From positions 248,001 to 312,000 of the forward strand of contig NZ_VHIM01000004.1 of the NCBI RefSeq assembly GCF_006494655.1: a stretch of 64,000 nt of DNA. The letters run 5' to 3'. Shown here piece after piece: positions 8,109 through 16,514 of the stretch. This DNA is from Arthrobacter agilis. GTDB taxonomy: Bacteria > Actinomycetota > Actinomycetes > Actinomycetales > Micrococcaceae. The first letter of the stretch is position 1; every line of letters starts with the position of its first letter. Made by a program: the position numbers and the translations under genes. The notes beneath the pieces were generated by a model. That model was not told the DNA's origin, did not search any database, and saw only the letters and a list, made by a program, of their open reading frames with translations.

Positions 8109-8618
8109 ATGTACCGCATCGTCACCGTCTGCACAGGCAACATCTGCCGCTCCCCCATGGCCGAACTCATGCTCACCCGGGCCTTCAGCGAGGCGGGCAT
8201 GGCGGAGGAGGTCGTGGTGGACTCGGCAGGCACCACGGGCTGGGAGGCAGGCAGGCCGATCGACGAGCGTGCGGCCGCCAAGCTGACCGAGCTCGGCATC
8301 GAGAGCCACCTGCACCGCGCCCGCCAGTTCGAACCGTCGTGGTACCGCGAACGGGATCTGGTTCTCGCGCTCGACCTCGACCACTACCGCGAGCTGCGGA
8401 CGGCTGCGCCCGACGCCGATACGAGGGACCGGATCCACCTGCTGCGCGAATTCGATCCCACGACCACGGACACCGACCTCGAGGAGCTCGGGATCTACGA
8501 TCCCTGGTACGGGGATGCCCGTGACTTCGAGGCCACCTGGACCCTGGTGGCCGGGGCCGTGGACGGGGTGGTCCGCTTCGTGCGCCACGAGCTCGACGCC
8601 GACGGTTCGGACGGCTGA
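8109..8618 (+). CDS. Low-molecular-weight protein-tyrosine phosphatase
   Basis: A 169-residue LMW-PTP that hydrolyses phosphotyrosine in the cytoplasm. The P-loop CX5R is VCTGNICRS with nucleophile Cys8 and Arg14, at the usual extreme N-terminus. The general-acid loop DPW is at Asp131 (GIYDPWYGD). Length matches the family (about 150-170). In actinobacteria such enzymes often counter tyrosine kinases of cell-envelope polymer synthesis, but no kinase gene is adjacent. Arsenate reductase relatives share the fold; the DPW loop favours a phosphatase. Confidence 0.92.
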   Translation: MYRIVTVCTGNICRSPMAELMLTRAFSEAGMAEEVVVDSAGTTGWEAGRPIDERAAAKLTELGIESHLHRARQFEPSWYRERDLVLALDLDHYRELRTAAPDADTRDRIHLLREFDPTTTDTDLEELGIYDPWYGDARDFEATWTLVAGAVDGVVRFVRHELDADGSDG

Positions 8619-8629
8619 GTCGCGGCCCT

Positions 8630-8635
8630 TACCAT
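8630..8635 (+). promoter_or_regulatory. -10 hexamer of putative leaderless transcript (LysE family)
   Basis: TACCAT ends 6 nt before the GTG at 8642. Confidence 0.5.
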
Positions 8636-8641
8636 GAACGG

Positions 8642-9259
8642 GTGAACCCCTCCCTCTGGCTGGCGCTCCTCGGCGCCGGAACGCTCATCAGCTTCGTCCC
8701 CGGAGCCGGTGCCGTGAACACCATGAGCAACGCGCTGGCGGTGGGCTTCCGCCGGTCCATCTACGGGATCCTCGGTCAGCAGGCTGCGCTCCTGGTGCAC
8801 ATCGGCGTTGCCGCGGCCGGGGTCGGGATCCTCGTCACGAACTCGCCCCTGGCGTTCAACCTCATCCGCTATGCCGGTGCCGCCTACCTCGTGTACCTCG
8901 GCGTCCGGAAGTTCCTGCAGCAGCCCGAGCACAGCGAGGTCAGGGCGTCGCAGGCCGCCGAGACCGCCCTCTCGATGTTCCGCCGTGGCCTGTGGGTGAA
9001 TCTCCTCAACCCGAAGGCCATCGTCTTCTTCCTCGCCCTGATCCCCCAGTTCATCCGCCCCGACCAGCCCCTGCTGGGCCAGTACGGCATTCTGGCCGCC
9101 ACCGTCATCGCCGTCGACCTGCTGGTGATGTGGTTCTTCTACGCCGGGACCGCCCGCTCGTTCCGCCGCTTCACGCAGCACGATCGCGGGCAGGTGCTGC
9201 TCAACCGGACCTTCGGATCGCTCTTCGTGGGCGTCGGCGCCATCCTCGCCCTGGCCTGA
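8642..9259 (+). CDS. LysE/RhtB family amino-acid exporter
   Basis: A 205-residue inner-membrane exporter with six hydrophobic segments. The N-terminal signature FVPGAGAVNTMSNALAVGFRRSIYGILGQQ fits the LysE/RhtB motif (PGP replaced by PGA), and NLLNPKAIVFFLALIPQF is the conserved central helix. Substrates in the family are amino acids or homoserine lactones; the exact one is not predictable. The following kinase-PabB gene begins only 2 nt after the stop, so the two are probably co-transcribed and translationally coupled. Confidence 0.9.
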   Translation: MNPSLWLALLGAGTLISFVPGAGAVNTMSNALAVGFRRSIYGILGQQAALLVHIGVAAAGVGILVTNSPLAFNLIRYAGAAYLVYLGVRKFLQQPEHSEVRASQAAETALSMFRRGLWVNLLNPKAIVFFLALIPQFIRPDQPLLGQYGILAATVIAVDLLVMWFFYAGTARSFRRFTQHDRGQVLLNRTFGSLFVGVGAILALA

Positions 9260-9261
9260 TC

Positions 9262-11334
9262 GTGCCACCCGACGCGCCCCTCCTCATCGCCGTCGACGGC
9301 CGCTCCGGCGCAGGCAAGACGACCCTCGCCCTCGAACTCGCCGCGCTCCTCCGCGAGCACCACAGCGTCAGCGTGTTCCACCTCGAGGACATCTACCCTG
9401 GATGGGACGGACTGGCAGCGGGTACAGCGCGCTACGTGGACCGCGTCCTCCTCCCGCTCCGCGCAGGCAGGCCCGCGCTGTGGAACGCGTGGGACTGGAT
9501 CGAGGGACGCGACGGCCCCGACCGCACGACGGCGGTCGCGGAGATCGTCCTCCTGGAAGGGGTCGGCGCGGCAGCGGCGGCGGCCCGGGGGCACCTCGAT
9601 GCCGTCCTCTGGGTGGAGGCCGACGCCGCGGTACGGCACCGCTCCGCCCTGCGACGCGACGGCGACAGCTACGCACCCTTCTGGCAGCGGTGGGCCGACC
9701 AGGAGGCCTCCTGGCTCGCCGGCGACGACCCCCGCGGAGCAGCTGACGTCGTCGTGCAGGGCCACGCGGGCGCGTCCTCCCCGCACGCCGTGCTCCTCGC
9801 GCTCACCGCCCTGCCCTCCTGTGCGGCGCTCCTCGCCCCGGAGCGCGCAGCACGCCGCGGCCTGACGGTGGACTGCGAGCGCCTGAACGTATCCCCTGAC
9901 CCCGCTGCGCTCTACGCCACGCTCTACGGGGAGTCGCCGGCGGCCGTGTGGCTCGACAGTTCGGACGCCGCCCTGGCGCACCGGCTCACCGACGGACGGA
10001 GCCGGTTCAGCATCATGGGCGACGACGGCGGCTCCTACGGCCAGCAGGCCCTGCACCGCGACGGCGTCACGGAGATCACGGCGAAAGCCGTGACCACGCG
10101 CATCCGCGAACCGTTCTTCCGGTGGCTCGACGACGTCTGGGGGCGTCGGGCCGTCCGGCTGCCCGAGGGTTTCGACTGCGGTTTCGGGCTCGGCTGGCTG
10201 GGCTATCTGGGGTACGAGCTCAAGCGGGAGACGGGAGGCAGGTCCTCACCGGCGCCGGACCAGGCCCTTCCCGACGCCGCGCTCGTCTTCGCCGGGCGTG
10301 CCGTGGTGGTCGATCATGCGCAGGGCGCGGTGTTCCTGCTGACGCTGACCGACGGGCGGCAGGATCCGGAGCGCGAGGAGTGGCTCGCGAAGGCACGCGA
10401 GGCCGTCAGGGCTCCGGGCGGACCGCCGCCGTCGTCGCCCCTGCCCCTGCCCCTGCCCCGCTTCACAGCACGCGACACCCGCGGGGGTTACCTGGCGAAG
10501 GTCCGGCGCGCCCAGGCGGAGATCGCCGAGGGCAACACCTACGAGGTGTGCCTCACGACCTCGCTCTCCGCGGACGTGGAGCGGTTCGACCCCCTGCAGG
10601 CCTACCTCCGGCTCCGTACCACCAGCCCGGCACCGTTCGCACATCTCCTCCGCTTCCCGGGCTTCGCCGTCGCGAGCACCTCACCGGAGCGGTTCCTGCG
10701 GGTCACCGCCGACGGCGCCCTGCGCGCGGAACCCATCAAGGGCACCCGGAGGAGGGCCGCGGACCCGCGCGAGGACGCCGGCCTGCGCGAGGACCTGAGG
10801 ACGTCCCCGAAGGACCTCGCCGAGAACATCATGATCGTCGATCTCCTGCGGAACGATCTCTCGCACCACGCGATACCGGGTTCCGTGACCGTCAGCAGGC
10901 TGTGCGACATCGAGACCTACGCCACCGTCCACCAGATGGTCAGCACGATCGATGCCCGGCTCCGGCCCGGGCGCGCGCGAGCCGCAGTACTCGCGTCCGC
11001 CTTCCCGGCCGGGTCGATGACGGGCGCGCCGAAGATCAGCACCATGGCGATCCTCGACGGCCTGGAGGGGCTGCCGCGCGGCCCCTACTCCGGAGCAGCC
11101 GGCTATTTCAGCCTCACGGGCGCCAGCGATCTCGCCGTCGTCATCCGCACGCTCGTGCTGCAGGAGTGCGACGGCGCAACGCGTCTGACGCTCGGGGTGG
11201 GCGGCGCCATCACCGCGGACTCCGATCCCGAGGACGAGTGGGACGAGGTGCGGACGAAGGCGCGGGGCGTCCTCTCGGCGCTGGGGGCGGAGTTCCCGCA
11301 CGACCGGACGTCCGCCCCCGCAGCCCGAGCTTGA
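9262..11334 (+). CDS. pabB: P-loop kinase domain fused to aminodeoxychorismate synthase component I (PabB)
   Basis: A 690-residue two-part protein. Residues 1 to about 190 form a uridine-kinase-like P-loop domain with Walker A GRSGAGKT at 13-20 and an LEDIYPGWDG substrate-site motif. From about 198 to the end it is a complete PabB: N-terminal lobe, then the chorismate-binding catalytic domain with PIKGTRRR (Lys493), AENIMIVDLLRNDLS and GSMTGAPK. PabB aminates chorismate to 4-amino-4-deoxychorismate for folate. The reading frame runs through without a stop or internal Shine-Dalgarno at the junction. GTG at 9262 lies 2 nt after lysE. PabC is 1.3 kb downstream; no PabA glutaminase is in the window. 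The role of the kinase domain is unknown. Confidence 0.85.
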   Translation: MPPDAPLLIAVDGRSGAGKTTLALELAALLREHHSVSVFHLEDIYPGWDGLAAGTARYVDRVLLPLRAGRPALWNAWDWIEGRDGPDRTTAVAEIVLLEGVGAAAAAARGHLDAVLWVEADAAVRHRSALRRDGDSYAPFWQRWADQEASWLAGDDPRGAADVVVQGHAGASSPHAVLLALTALPSCAALLAPERAARRGLTVDCERLNVSPDPAALYATLYGESPAAVWLDSSDAALAHRLTDGRSRFSIMGDDGGSYGQQALHRDGVTEITAKAVTTRIREPFFRWLDDVWGRRAVRLPEGFDCGFGLGWLGYLGYELKRETGGRSSPAPDQALPDAALVFAGRAVVVDHAQGAVFLLTLTDGRQDPEREEWLAKAREAVRAPGGPPPSSPLPLPLPRFTARDTRGGYLAKVRRAQAEIAEGNTYEVCLTTSLSADVERFDPLQAYLRLRTTSPAPFAHLLRFPGFAVASTSPERFLRVTADGALRAEPIKGTRRRAADPREDAGLREDLRTSPKDLAENIMIVDLLRNDLSHHAIPGSVTVSRLCDIETYATVHQMVSTIDARLRPGRARAAVLASAFPAGSMTGAPKISTMAILDGLEGLPRGPYSGAAGYFSLTGASDLAVVIRTLVLQECDGATRLTLGVGGAITADSDPEDEWDEVRTKARGVLSALGAEFPHDRTSAPAARA

Positions 11335-11632
11335 GGCAAAAATGACCTGGAAGCGAGCAAAGCCGACGGGTTGGGCCGTCACAGTGGAAGCAGGCAATCG
11401 AAGAACTGGACACGTCCGCGTTCCTTCCCTTGGCTACATCGATGCGCGTGCGCGGACGTGGGGCTCTGCCCCCGGAGGTCAAGAAGAGGCCTCCCGGGGC
11501 CGATCTCGGACTCGGCACGTGCAGGCCGCTCCCTGTCGCCGCCGAAACGCAACGTCTTTCAGCCTCTTCACCGCTTGTTCACAGCCGTACGCGGCAGGGT
11601 GACACTGGGAGCAACGACGCAAAGGAGTCATC
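11335..11632. other. 298-bp intergenic stretch without recognised features
   Basis: Between the PabB fusion and the 73-residue gene. No convincing protein frame, terminator hairpin or known riboswitch core is seen. Only the AAAGGAG Shine-Dalgarno of the next gene (11621-11627) is identifiable. Confidence 0.5.
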
Positions 11633-11854
11633 ATGAGTGCAGGCCACCTCGACCGGATCGTCGCGGCGCGGTCCAGCAGCGCAGCCGATGGTACGGACCT
11701 CTCCACGGACCCCTTCCCCCTGACGGAACTGCAGATCGCCGCAGCGTCCGCCGTGAGCAGTGGTGAATCCCTGGCCGTCGTAGCGGCGATGGCGGATCTC
11801 CCGGCGCTGGCGGTCCTCGACGCCGTCGACGCCCTCCAACCCCACAGCAGCTGA
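11633..11854 (+). CDS. Small hypothetical protein, 73 residues
   Basis: Well supported as a gene by an ideal Shine-Dalgarno (AAAGGAG, 5 nt before the ATG). The first 28 residues are polar and probably disordered; residues 30-68 (LTELQIAAASAVSSGESLAVVAAMADLPALAVLDAVDAL) are predicted mainly helical with a helix-turn-helix-like rhythm of Ala and Leu, shown here in overview. No cysteine, no membrane helix and no known family is recognised. It lies after a 298-bp gap and before a GNAT gene that has its own promoter, so it is probably monocistronic. Confidence 0.6.
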   Translation: MSAGHLDRIVAARSSSAADGTDLSTDPFPLTELQIAAASAVSSGESLAVVAAMADLPALAVLDAVDALQPHSS

Positions 11855-11897
11855 TCTCCGCTCGCGGGCGGGCTGCTCCAGGAGCCGCGTGGGCCGC

Positions 11898-11903
11898 TAG
11901 GCT
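11898..11903 (+). promoter_or_regulatory. -10 hexamer of putative leaderless transcript (GNAT)
   Basis: TAGGCT ends 6 nt before the ATG at 11910. Confidence 0.55.
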
Positions 11904-11909
11904 CGCCCC

Positions 11910-12515
11910 ATGACCGCCCTCCTGCCGATCACGCTGCACGGCACGCGCGTGGTCCTCGAACCGCTGGCACACGAGCACCACGACGGCCTCGTGGCGGCGG
12001 CCCGCGACGGCGACCTGTGGAATCTCTGGTACACCTCCGTGCCCGAGCCCGACGCCATGGAGCGGGAGATCGGACGACGCCTCGACCTCCAGGCCGCGGG
12101 GTCCATGCTGCCGTTCATCATGCGGACGGTCGACGACGAAGGGAACGCGGGCAGGATCATCGGCATGACCACGTACATGAACATCGACCGGGACACCCCG
12201 CGCGTCGAGATCGGCTCCACGTGGAACGCCCGCTCCGCACAGCGCACGGGCACCAACACGGAGTCCAAGTATCTGCTGCTGCGCCACGCCTTCGAAGTGA
12301 TCGGGTGCCCCGCCGTCGAGATCCGCACCCACGTCCTGAATCATCAGTCCCGCGCGGCCATCGAGCGCCTGGGCGCGAAGCAGGACGGCATCCTGAGGAG
12401 CCACACCCGGTCACGGGACGGTGCGCTGCGCGATACCGTCGTGTACTCGGTCCTCGCCCACGAATGGCCGATGGTGCGGGAGGGTCTGCTGCACCGCTCG
12501 GCCCGGTACGCGTAG
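11910..12515 (+). CDS. GNAT family N-acetyltransferase (RimJ/RimL-like)
   Basis: A 201-residue acetyltransferase of the RimJ/RimL type, which moves acetyl from acetyl-CoA to amino groups of proteins or small molecules. The start ITLHGTRVVLEPLAHEHHDGL is the typical first strand and helix. The acetyl-CoA region follows RVEIGSTWNARSAQRTGTNTESKYLLLRHAF, and the C-terminal HVLNHQSRAAIERLGAKQDGILRSH holds the N-x-x-S-x-x-x-x-x-x-x-G pattern of the family. Target unknown. It is flanked by genes with their own putative promoters, so an operon link is not indicated. Confidence 0.88.
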   Translation: MTALLPITLHGTRVVLEPLAHEHHDGLVAAARDGDLWNLWYTSVPEPDAMEREIGRRLDLQAAGSMLPFIMRTVDDEGNAGRIIGMTTYMNIDRDTPRVEIGSTWNARSAQRTGTNTESKYLLLRHAFEVIGCPAVEIRTHVLNHQSRAAIERLGAKQDGILRSHTRSRDGALRDTVVYSVLAHEWPMVREGLLHRSARYA

Positions 12516-12628
12516 GAACCCGGCGACTTTCGGCGCATCCACGCCAAACCCGCGGCAGCGCGTCAGAGCCGGTGAGCGGCTCCCGCGGGTTTGACAGCCC
12601 GGCTCGGCGGTCCGGGCCGGGGGGCGGC

Positions 12629-12634
12629 TACGCT
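12629..12634 (+). promoter_or_regulatory. -10 hexamer of putative leaderless transcript (pabC)
   Basis: TACGCT ends 7 nt before the ATG at 12642. Confidence 0.5.
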
Positions 12635-12641
12635 GTGAGCC

Positions 12642-13520
12642 ATGACTGTTCTCGTGTTCCTCGACCCGGCCCACGACGACGGCCGCCTGGTCGACGCCAC
12701 CCAGCCCCAGCTCCTGGCCACCGACCTCGGCGCCACCCGCGGGGACGGCATCTTCGAGTCGATGCTGGCCGTCGACGGTACCCCCCGCAAGGAGCAGGCC
12801 CACCTGGACCGGCTGGCGTCGTCGGCCGCCGCCCTCGACCTGACCGTGCCGGGCGCCGACGCGTGGAGCCGCGCGATCCGCACGGGCCTCGGCGCGTTCG
12901 CGGAAGCCGAACCCGACCGCACGCACGCCGTCGTGAAGCTCGTTGCCACGCGGGGCGTCGAGGGTGCCGGGCAGGCAACCGCGTGGGTGCAGGTGGCGCC
13001 CGTACCCGCCGCGACCCTCGCCCAGCGTGAGGCGGGGCTGAAGGTCCTCTTCCTGGAGCGCGGTTACGACAGCACGGTCGCGCAGCGCGCCCCCTGGCTA
13101 CTGATGGGCGCCAAGACGCTCTCCTACGCGGTCAACATGGCAGCCATCCGGTACGCCAAGGCACAGGGCGCCGACGACGTCATCTTCACGTCCTCGGACG
13201 GCAAGGTGCTGGAGGGGCCCACCTCTACCGTCCTCCTCGCGTACGACCGCGACGGACGCAGGACGCTCCTCACTCCTCAACTGGAGAGCGGCATCCTCGC
13301 CGGCACCTCGCAGAGCGCGCTCTTCGTAGCGGCGAAGGAACAGGGCTGGGAACTCGGCTACGGCCCGCTGGAACCGCACCACCTCCTCGAGGCCGATGCC
13401 GTCTGGCTCATCTCGAGCATCAGGCTGCTCGCGCCCGTGCTCTCCCTCGACGGCCAGGAACTCCGGACCTCCGCGGCCCTGACCGCCGAACTGACCGGGC
13501 TCGTGGAGCGATTCGTGTAA
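12642..13520 (+). CDS. pabC: Aminotransferase class IV, probable 4-amino-4-deoxychorismate lyase
   Basis: A 292-residue PLP enzyme of fold type IV. It has the N-terminal GDGIFESMLAVDGTPRKEQAHLDRL block, the PLP-lysine region LLMGAKTLSYAVNMAA, and EGPTSTVLL plus LESGILAGT near the cofactor phosphate. The family includes branched-chain aminotransferases, D-amino-acid transaminase and PabC. Location 1.3 kb behind the PabB fusion favours PabC, which releases pyruvate from 4-amino-4-deoxychorismate to give p-aminobenzoate for folate. No in-window sequence excludes a related aminotransferase role. Confidence 0.82.
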   Translation: MTVLVFLDPAHDDGRLVDATQPQLLATDLGATRGDGIFESMLAVDGTPRKEQAHLDRLASSAAALDLTVPGADAWSRAIRTGLGAFAEAEPDRTHAVVKLVATRGVEGAGQATAWVQVAPVPAATLAQREAGLKVLFLERGYDSTVAQRAPWLLMGAKTLSYAVNMAAIRYAKAQGADDVIFTSSDGKVLEGPTSTVLLAYDRDGRRTLLTPQLESGILAGTSQSALFVAAKEQGWELGYGPLEPHHLLEADAVWLISSIRLLAPVLSLDGQELRTSAALTAELTGLVERFV

Positions 13521-13589
13521 TCTCCGCCACACAACACGCCCTGAACGGCCGATTACTACGTCAAACACCACTTTTCGACGTCCTGCGTT

Positions 13590-13619
13590 TTGACCGCGGT
13601 CTCCGCCCTGCCTTAGCGT
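13590..13619 (+). promoter_or_regulatory. Promoter of the SAM-riboswitch ABC operon
   Basis: TTGACC (13590-13595) and TAGCGT (13614-13619) are separated by 18 bp. The expected transcription start, about 13626, is right at the 5' edge of the riboswitch. Confidence 0.6.
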
Positions 13620-13623
13620 TTTC

Positions 13624-13745
13624 CTGAAATCAAGAGTTCCAGCCATCGGCCCTGGCCGGCTGGACAGCAACCCTCTCCCGTAGTGGGGTGCTCCAGGTGA
13701 AGATTCGGCCGCCGGGACAAGTCCCCCGGTTGGCAAGTACGGCGT
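13624..13745 (+). ncRNA. S-adenosylmethionine riboswitch, SAM-IV / SAM-I-IV type
   Basis: The leader of the amino-acid ABC operon has the SAM core ATCAAGAGTTCCAGC (13629-13643), a CCAGCC/GGCTGG arm, CAGCAACCCTC (about 13665-13675), GTGGGGTGCTCCAGGTGA (13683-13700) and GAT closing P1 (13702-13704), then a G/C-rich 3' part with GGGACAAGTCC suited to the extra pseudoknot of SAM-IV. The absence of the SAM-I GGTGCTAA form favours SAM-IV, the actinobacterial type. It would shut the importer off when SAM is abundant. About 170 nt separate it from the start codon. Confidence 0.82.
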
Positions 13746-13918
13746 CGTGCGGCATGTCCCGGGAGATCGCCCGGCAATGGCGGCCGCCCCGACGCGCACA
13801 GCCCAGAACAGTGAGCGTGTCACCCAGCAGCCAGCAGTCCTCCTCCCTGCCGCACTCCGGCGTCTCCCACCCTCATCCCGTGCGCCCGAAACCCGGGCCA
13901 GCTTCGAAGAAGGACCCC

Positions 13919-14833
13919 ATGACCCTTTCCCGCACACTCCTCGCAACCCTCGCCGTCCCCCTGCTCGCACTGACCGTGTCCTGTGGCAGCTCCAGCAGCG
14001 AACCGGCGCAGCCCACCGACGCCCTTGCCGGCAGCGACCAGGAATCGCTCGACAAGTACACGACCGAGGACACCACGCCGATCGAGGAGATCGACACCGA
14101 CGAACTGGATCTGATCACCGACGGAACCCTCCGGGTCGGCACCCTCTCGGACGCACCCCCGAACATCTTCCTCGAGGACGGCGTCTTCACCGGCTACGAC
14201 AACGAGCTGCTGCGGGCCGTCGGTGACAAGCTGGGCCTCGAGGTCGAGTTCGCCTCCACCGACTTCTCGGCGCTCCTGGCCCAGGTGCAGAACAAGCAGT
14301 TCGACGTGGGCTCCTCGTCGATCTCCACCACCGAGGCCCGCCGCGAGAACGTCGGCTTCACCAACGGCTACGACTTCGGCTACATGGCCGTCGTCACGAA
14401 GGACGGGTCCTCCGTGAGCGGCTTCGACTCCCTGTCGGAGAGCACCCGGATCGGCGTGGTCCAGGGCACCGTCCAGGACGACTACGTCACCAACACGCTG
14501 GGCCTCGAGCCCGTGCGCTTCCCCGACTACAACACGGTGTTCGCGAACGTGAAGAACGGACAGGTGGACGCCTGGGTAGCCCCCTCGCAGCAGGCCACCG
14601 GCCAGGTGAAGGAGGGTGACGGCACCACCATCGCCGAGACGATCATCAACACGGAGAACTTCACGGCGTACGCCGCCAACAGCGACAACCAGCCGCTGAT
14701 CGACGCTCTCAACGCGGGCCTCGACGCCGTGATCGCCGACGGCACCTGGACCGAGCTCACCCAGGAGTGGTACCCGGACCGCGAGCTGCCCTCCGACTGG
14801 AAGCCCGGCAGCAAAGCCGTGGACGTAAAGTAG
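13919..14833 (+). CDS. Amino-acid ABC transporter substrate-binding lipoprotein
   Basis: A 304-residue extracytoplasmic binding protein. A signal peptide ends in the lipobox LTVSC, giving lipidated Cys22. After a polar linker, residues about 58-290 form an SBP family 3 fold (LRVGTLSDAPPNIFLEDGVFTGYDNELLRAV; ARRENVGFTNGYDFGYMAVV). The start at 13919 has GAAGAAGGA 5 nt upstream; longer in-frame forms run through the riboswitch. The SAM riboswitch suggests sulfur amino acids, such as methionine or cystine, as substrate. This is inferred from regulation, not from the binding site. Confidence 0.9.
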   Translation: MTLSRTLLATLAVPLLALTVSCGSSSSEPAQPTDALAGSDQESLDKYTTEDTTPIEEIDTDELDLITDGTLRVGTLSDAPPNIFLEDGVFTGYDNELLRAVGDKLGLEVEFASTDFSALLAQVQNKQFDVGSSSISTTEARRENVGFTNGYDFGYMAVVTKDGSSVSGFDSLSESTRIGVVQGTVQDDYVTNTLGLEPVRFPDYNTVFANVKNGQVDAWVAPSQQATGQVKEGDGTTIAETIINTENFTAYAANSDNQPLIDALNAGLDAVIADGTWTELTQEWYPDRELPSDWKPGSKAVDVK

Positions 14834-14843
14834 CAGGTCCTGC

Positions 14844-15614
14844 ATGGATGCCTTCGAACAGCTCGGCAAAACCTTCTTCGACTGGGAGGCCATGGTCGCC
14901 GTCCTGCCGGATCTCCTGACGGTCGGACTGCCCAACACCCTCCTCCTCGCTCTCGCCTCGGGGATCATCGGCACGATCGCCGGCATGATCCTCGCCATCA
15001 TGGGGATCTCGCGGAACCGGGTCCTCCGCTGGATCGCCCGGATCTACACGGACATCTTCCGCGGCCTCCCCGCCGTCGTGATCATCCTGCTCATCGGGCT
15101 CGGGCTCGGTCCGGTCCTCCGGGAGATCACGGGCAGCACGAGCCCCTACCCCCTGGGCATCCTCGCGCTGTCGCTGATCGCCTCGGCCTACATCGGCGAG
15201 ATCTTCCGGTCAGGCATCCAGAGTGTGGAGAAGGGCCAGCTGGAGGCGTCGCGCGCACTCGGCTTCAGCTACGGCTCCTCCATGCAGCTCGTGGTGGTGC
15301 CCCAGGGCGTGCGGCGCGTTCTGCCCGCCCTGGTCAACCAGTTCATCTCACTCATCAAGGAGTCCTCGCTCATCTACTTCATCGGCCTCGTCGCCAGCGA
15401 ACGGGAACTCTTCCGGGTGGGTAACGACGCCGCGAGCAACACGGGCAACCTCTCGCCGCTGATCGCGGCCGGGGTGTTCTACCTGTGCCTGACCATTCCG
15501 CTGACGCACCTCGTGAACTTCATCGACACGCGGTTGCGCGTGGGCAGGAAGCAGAAGCCGGAACCGGATGATCCGGCCGCGATGATCCCGACCAGCGGAG
15601 GAGTGAGGGCATGA
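14844..15614 (+). CDS. Amino-acid ABC transporter permease
   Basis: A 256-residue HisM/GlnP-type permease with about five membrane helices. The EAA loop reads [24 protein letters not shown] at about residues 131-154 and docks the ATPase. It lies 10 nt after the binding-protein gene, and its TGA stop overlaps the ATPase start (ATGA at 15611-15614), so all three are one operon under the SAM riboswitch. Only one permease gene is present, implying a homodimeric channel, which is common in cystine and polar-amino-acid importers. Confidence 0.92.
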   Translation: MDAFEQLGKTFFDWEAMVAVLPDLLTVGLPNTLLLALASGIIGTIAGMILAIMGISRNRVLRWIARIYTDIFRGLPAVVIILLIGLGLGPVLREITGSTSPYPLGILALSLIASAYIGEIFRSGIQSVEKGQLEASRALGFSYGSSMQLVVVPQGVRRVLPALVNQFISLIKESSLIYFIGLVASERELFRVGNDAASNTGNLSPLIAAGVFYLCLTIPLTHLVNFIDTRLRVGRKQKPEPDDPAAMIPTSGGVRA

Positions 15615-16348
15615 AGACCATCGAATCGGGCACGCTGACCGGCAAGGGCCTGCATCTCTCATTCGGCACCAACCGCGTGCTCCGCGGTATCGACCTGCAC
15701 GTGGAGCGGGGAACGACGGCGTCGGTCATCGGCCCGTCCGGCTCCGGCAAGTCCACGCTCCTGCGCGTCCTCAACCGGCTGATCGAGCCGGATCAGGGCG
15801 ACATCCTGCTGGACGGCAGATCCGTCCTGAAGGACAACCCCGACGAGCTGCGCCGGCGCATCGGCATGGTGTTCCAGCAGTTCAACCTCTTTCCGCACAA
15901 GACCGTCCTGGACAACGTCTCCCTGGCCCTGCGGAAGCTCCGCAGAATGTCCGCCGAGGAAGCCCGCGAGAAGGCCCTGGCACAGCTGGACCTCGTGGGG
16001 CTCAGGCACAAGGCGGACGCCCGGCCGGGAAATCTCTCCGGCGGGCAGCAGCAGCGTGTGGCGATAGCCCGCGCCCTGGCGATGGACCCCGAGGTCATGT
16101 TCTTCGACGAGGCGACGTCCGCGCTGGACCCCGAGCTCGTCAAGGGTGTCCTGGCACTCATGGCCGACCTCGCGTCAGCCGGGATGACGATGGTGGTCGT
16201 GACCCACGAGATGGGCTTCTCACGGAACGTCTCGGACACCGTGACCTTCATGGACGGCGGCGTCGTCGTCGAGTCGGGTCCTCCCGCCTCGATCTTCGAT
16301 GATCCGCAGACCCCGCGGCTGCGCTCGTTCCTCTCGGACGTGCTCTAG
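15611..16348 (+). CDS. Amino-acid ABC transporter ATPase
   Basis: A 245-residue GlnQ/TcyC-like ATPase. Walker A GPSGSGKS at about 37-44, Q-loop [17 protein letters not shown], signature LSGGQQQR, Walker [13 protein letters not shown] and switch His in VTHEMGF are intact, so it is a competent motor for import. Its ATG overlaps the permease stop. A strong 12-bp hairpin 10 nt beyond the stop probably ends the operon transcript. Confidence 0.94.
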   Translation: MKTIESGTLTGKGLHLSFGTNRVLRGIDLHVERGTTASVIGPSGSGKSTLLRVLNRLIEPDQGDILLDGRSVLKDNPDELRRRIGMVFQQFNLFPHKTVLDNVSLALRKLRRMSAEEAREKALAQLDLVGLRHKADARPGNLSGGQQQRVAIARALAMDPEVMFFDEATSALDPELVKGVLALMADLASAGMTMVVVTHEMGFSRNVSDTVTFMDGGVVVESGPPASIFDDPQTPRLRSFLSDVL

Positions 16349-16357
16349 CACCGGAAG

Positions 16358-16387
16358 CCCGGACCCGGTCCACGTACCGGGTCCGGG
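16358..16387. terminator. 12-bp perfect hairpin between convergent operons
   Basis: Arms 16358-16369 and 16376-16387 pair perfectly (CCCGGACCCGGT with ACCGGGTCCGGG) around a 6-nt loop. It lies 10 nt after the ABC ATPase stop and before the convergent ykoC end. A true U-tract is missing (GGACTTTCG follows), so strength is uncertain. Confidence 0.6.
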
Positions 16388-16514
16388 GACTTTCGACCCG
16401 AGGACCGCACATTCGGCGGCGCGCCGTCCGGGACACGCAGTTCCGGCTCCTGAAGCCCCCGACGCCGGTACTTCGAGGCCCCCGACGGCGGCACGTCGCC
16501 ACGGGACGCCCGGA

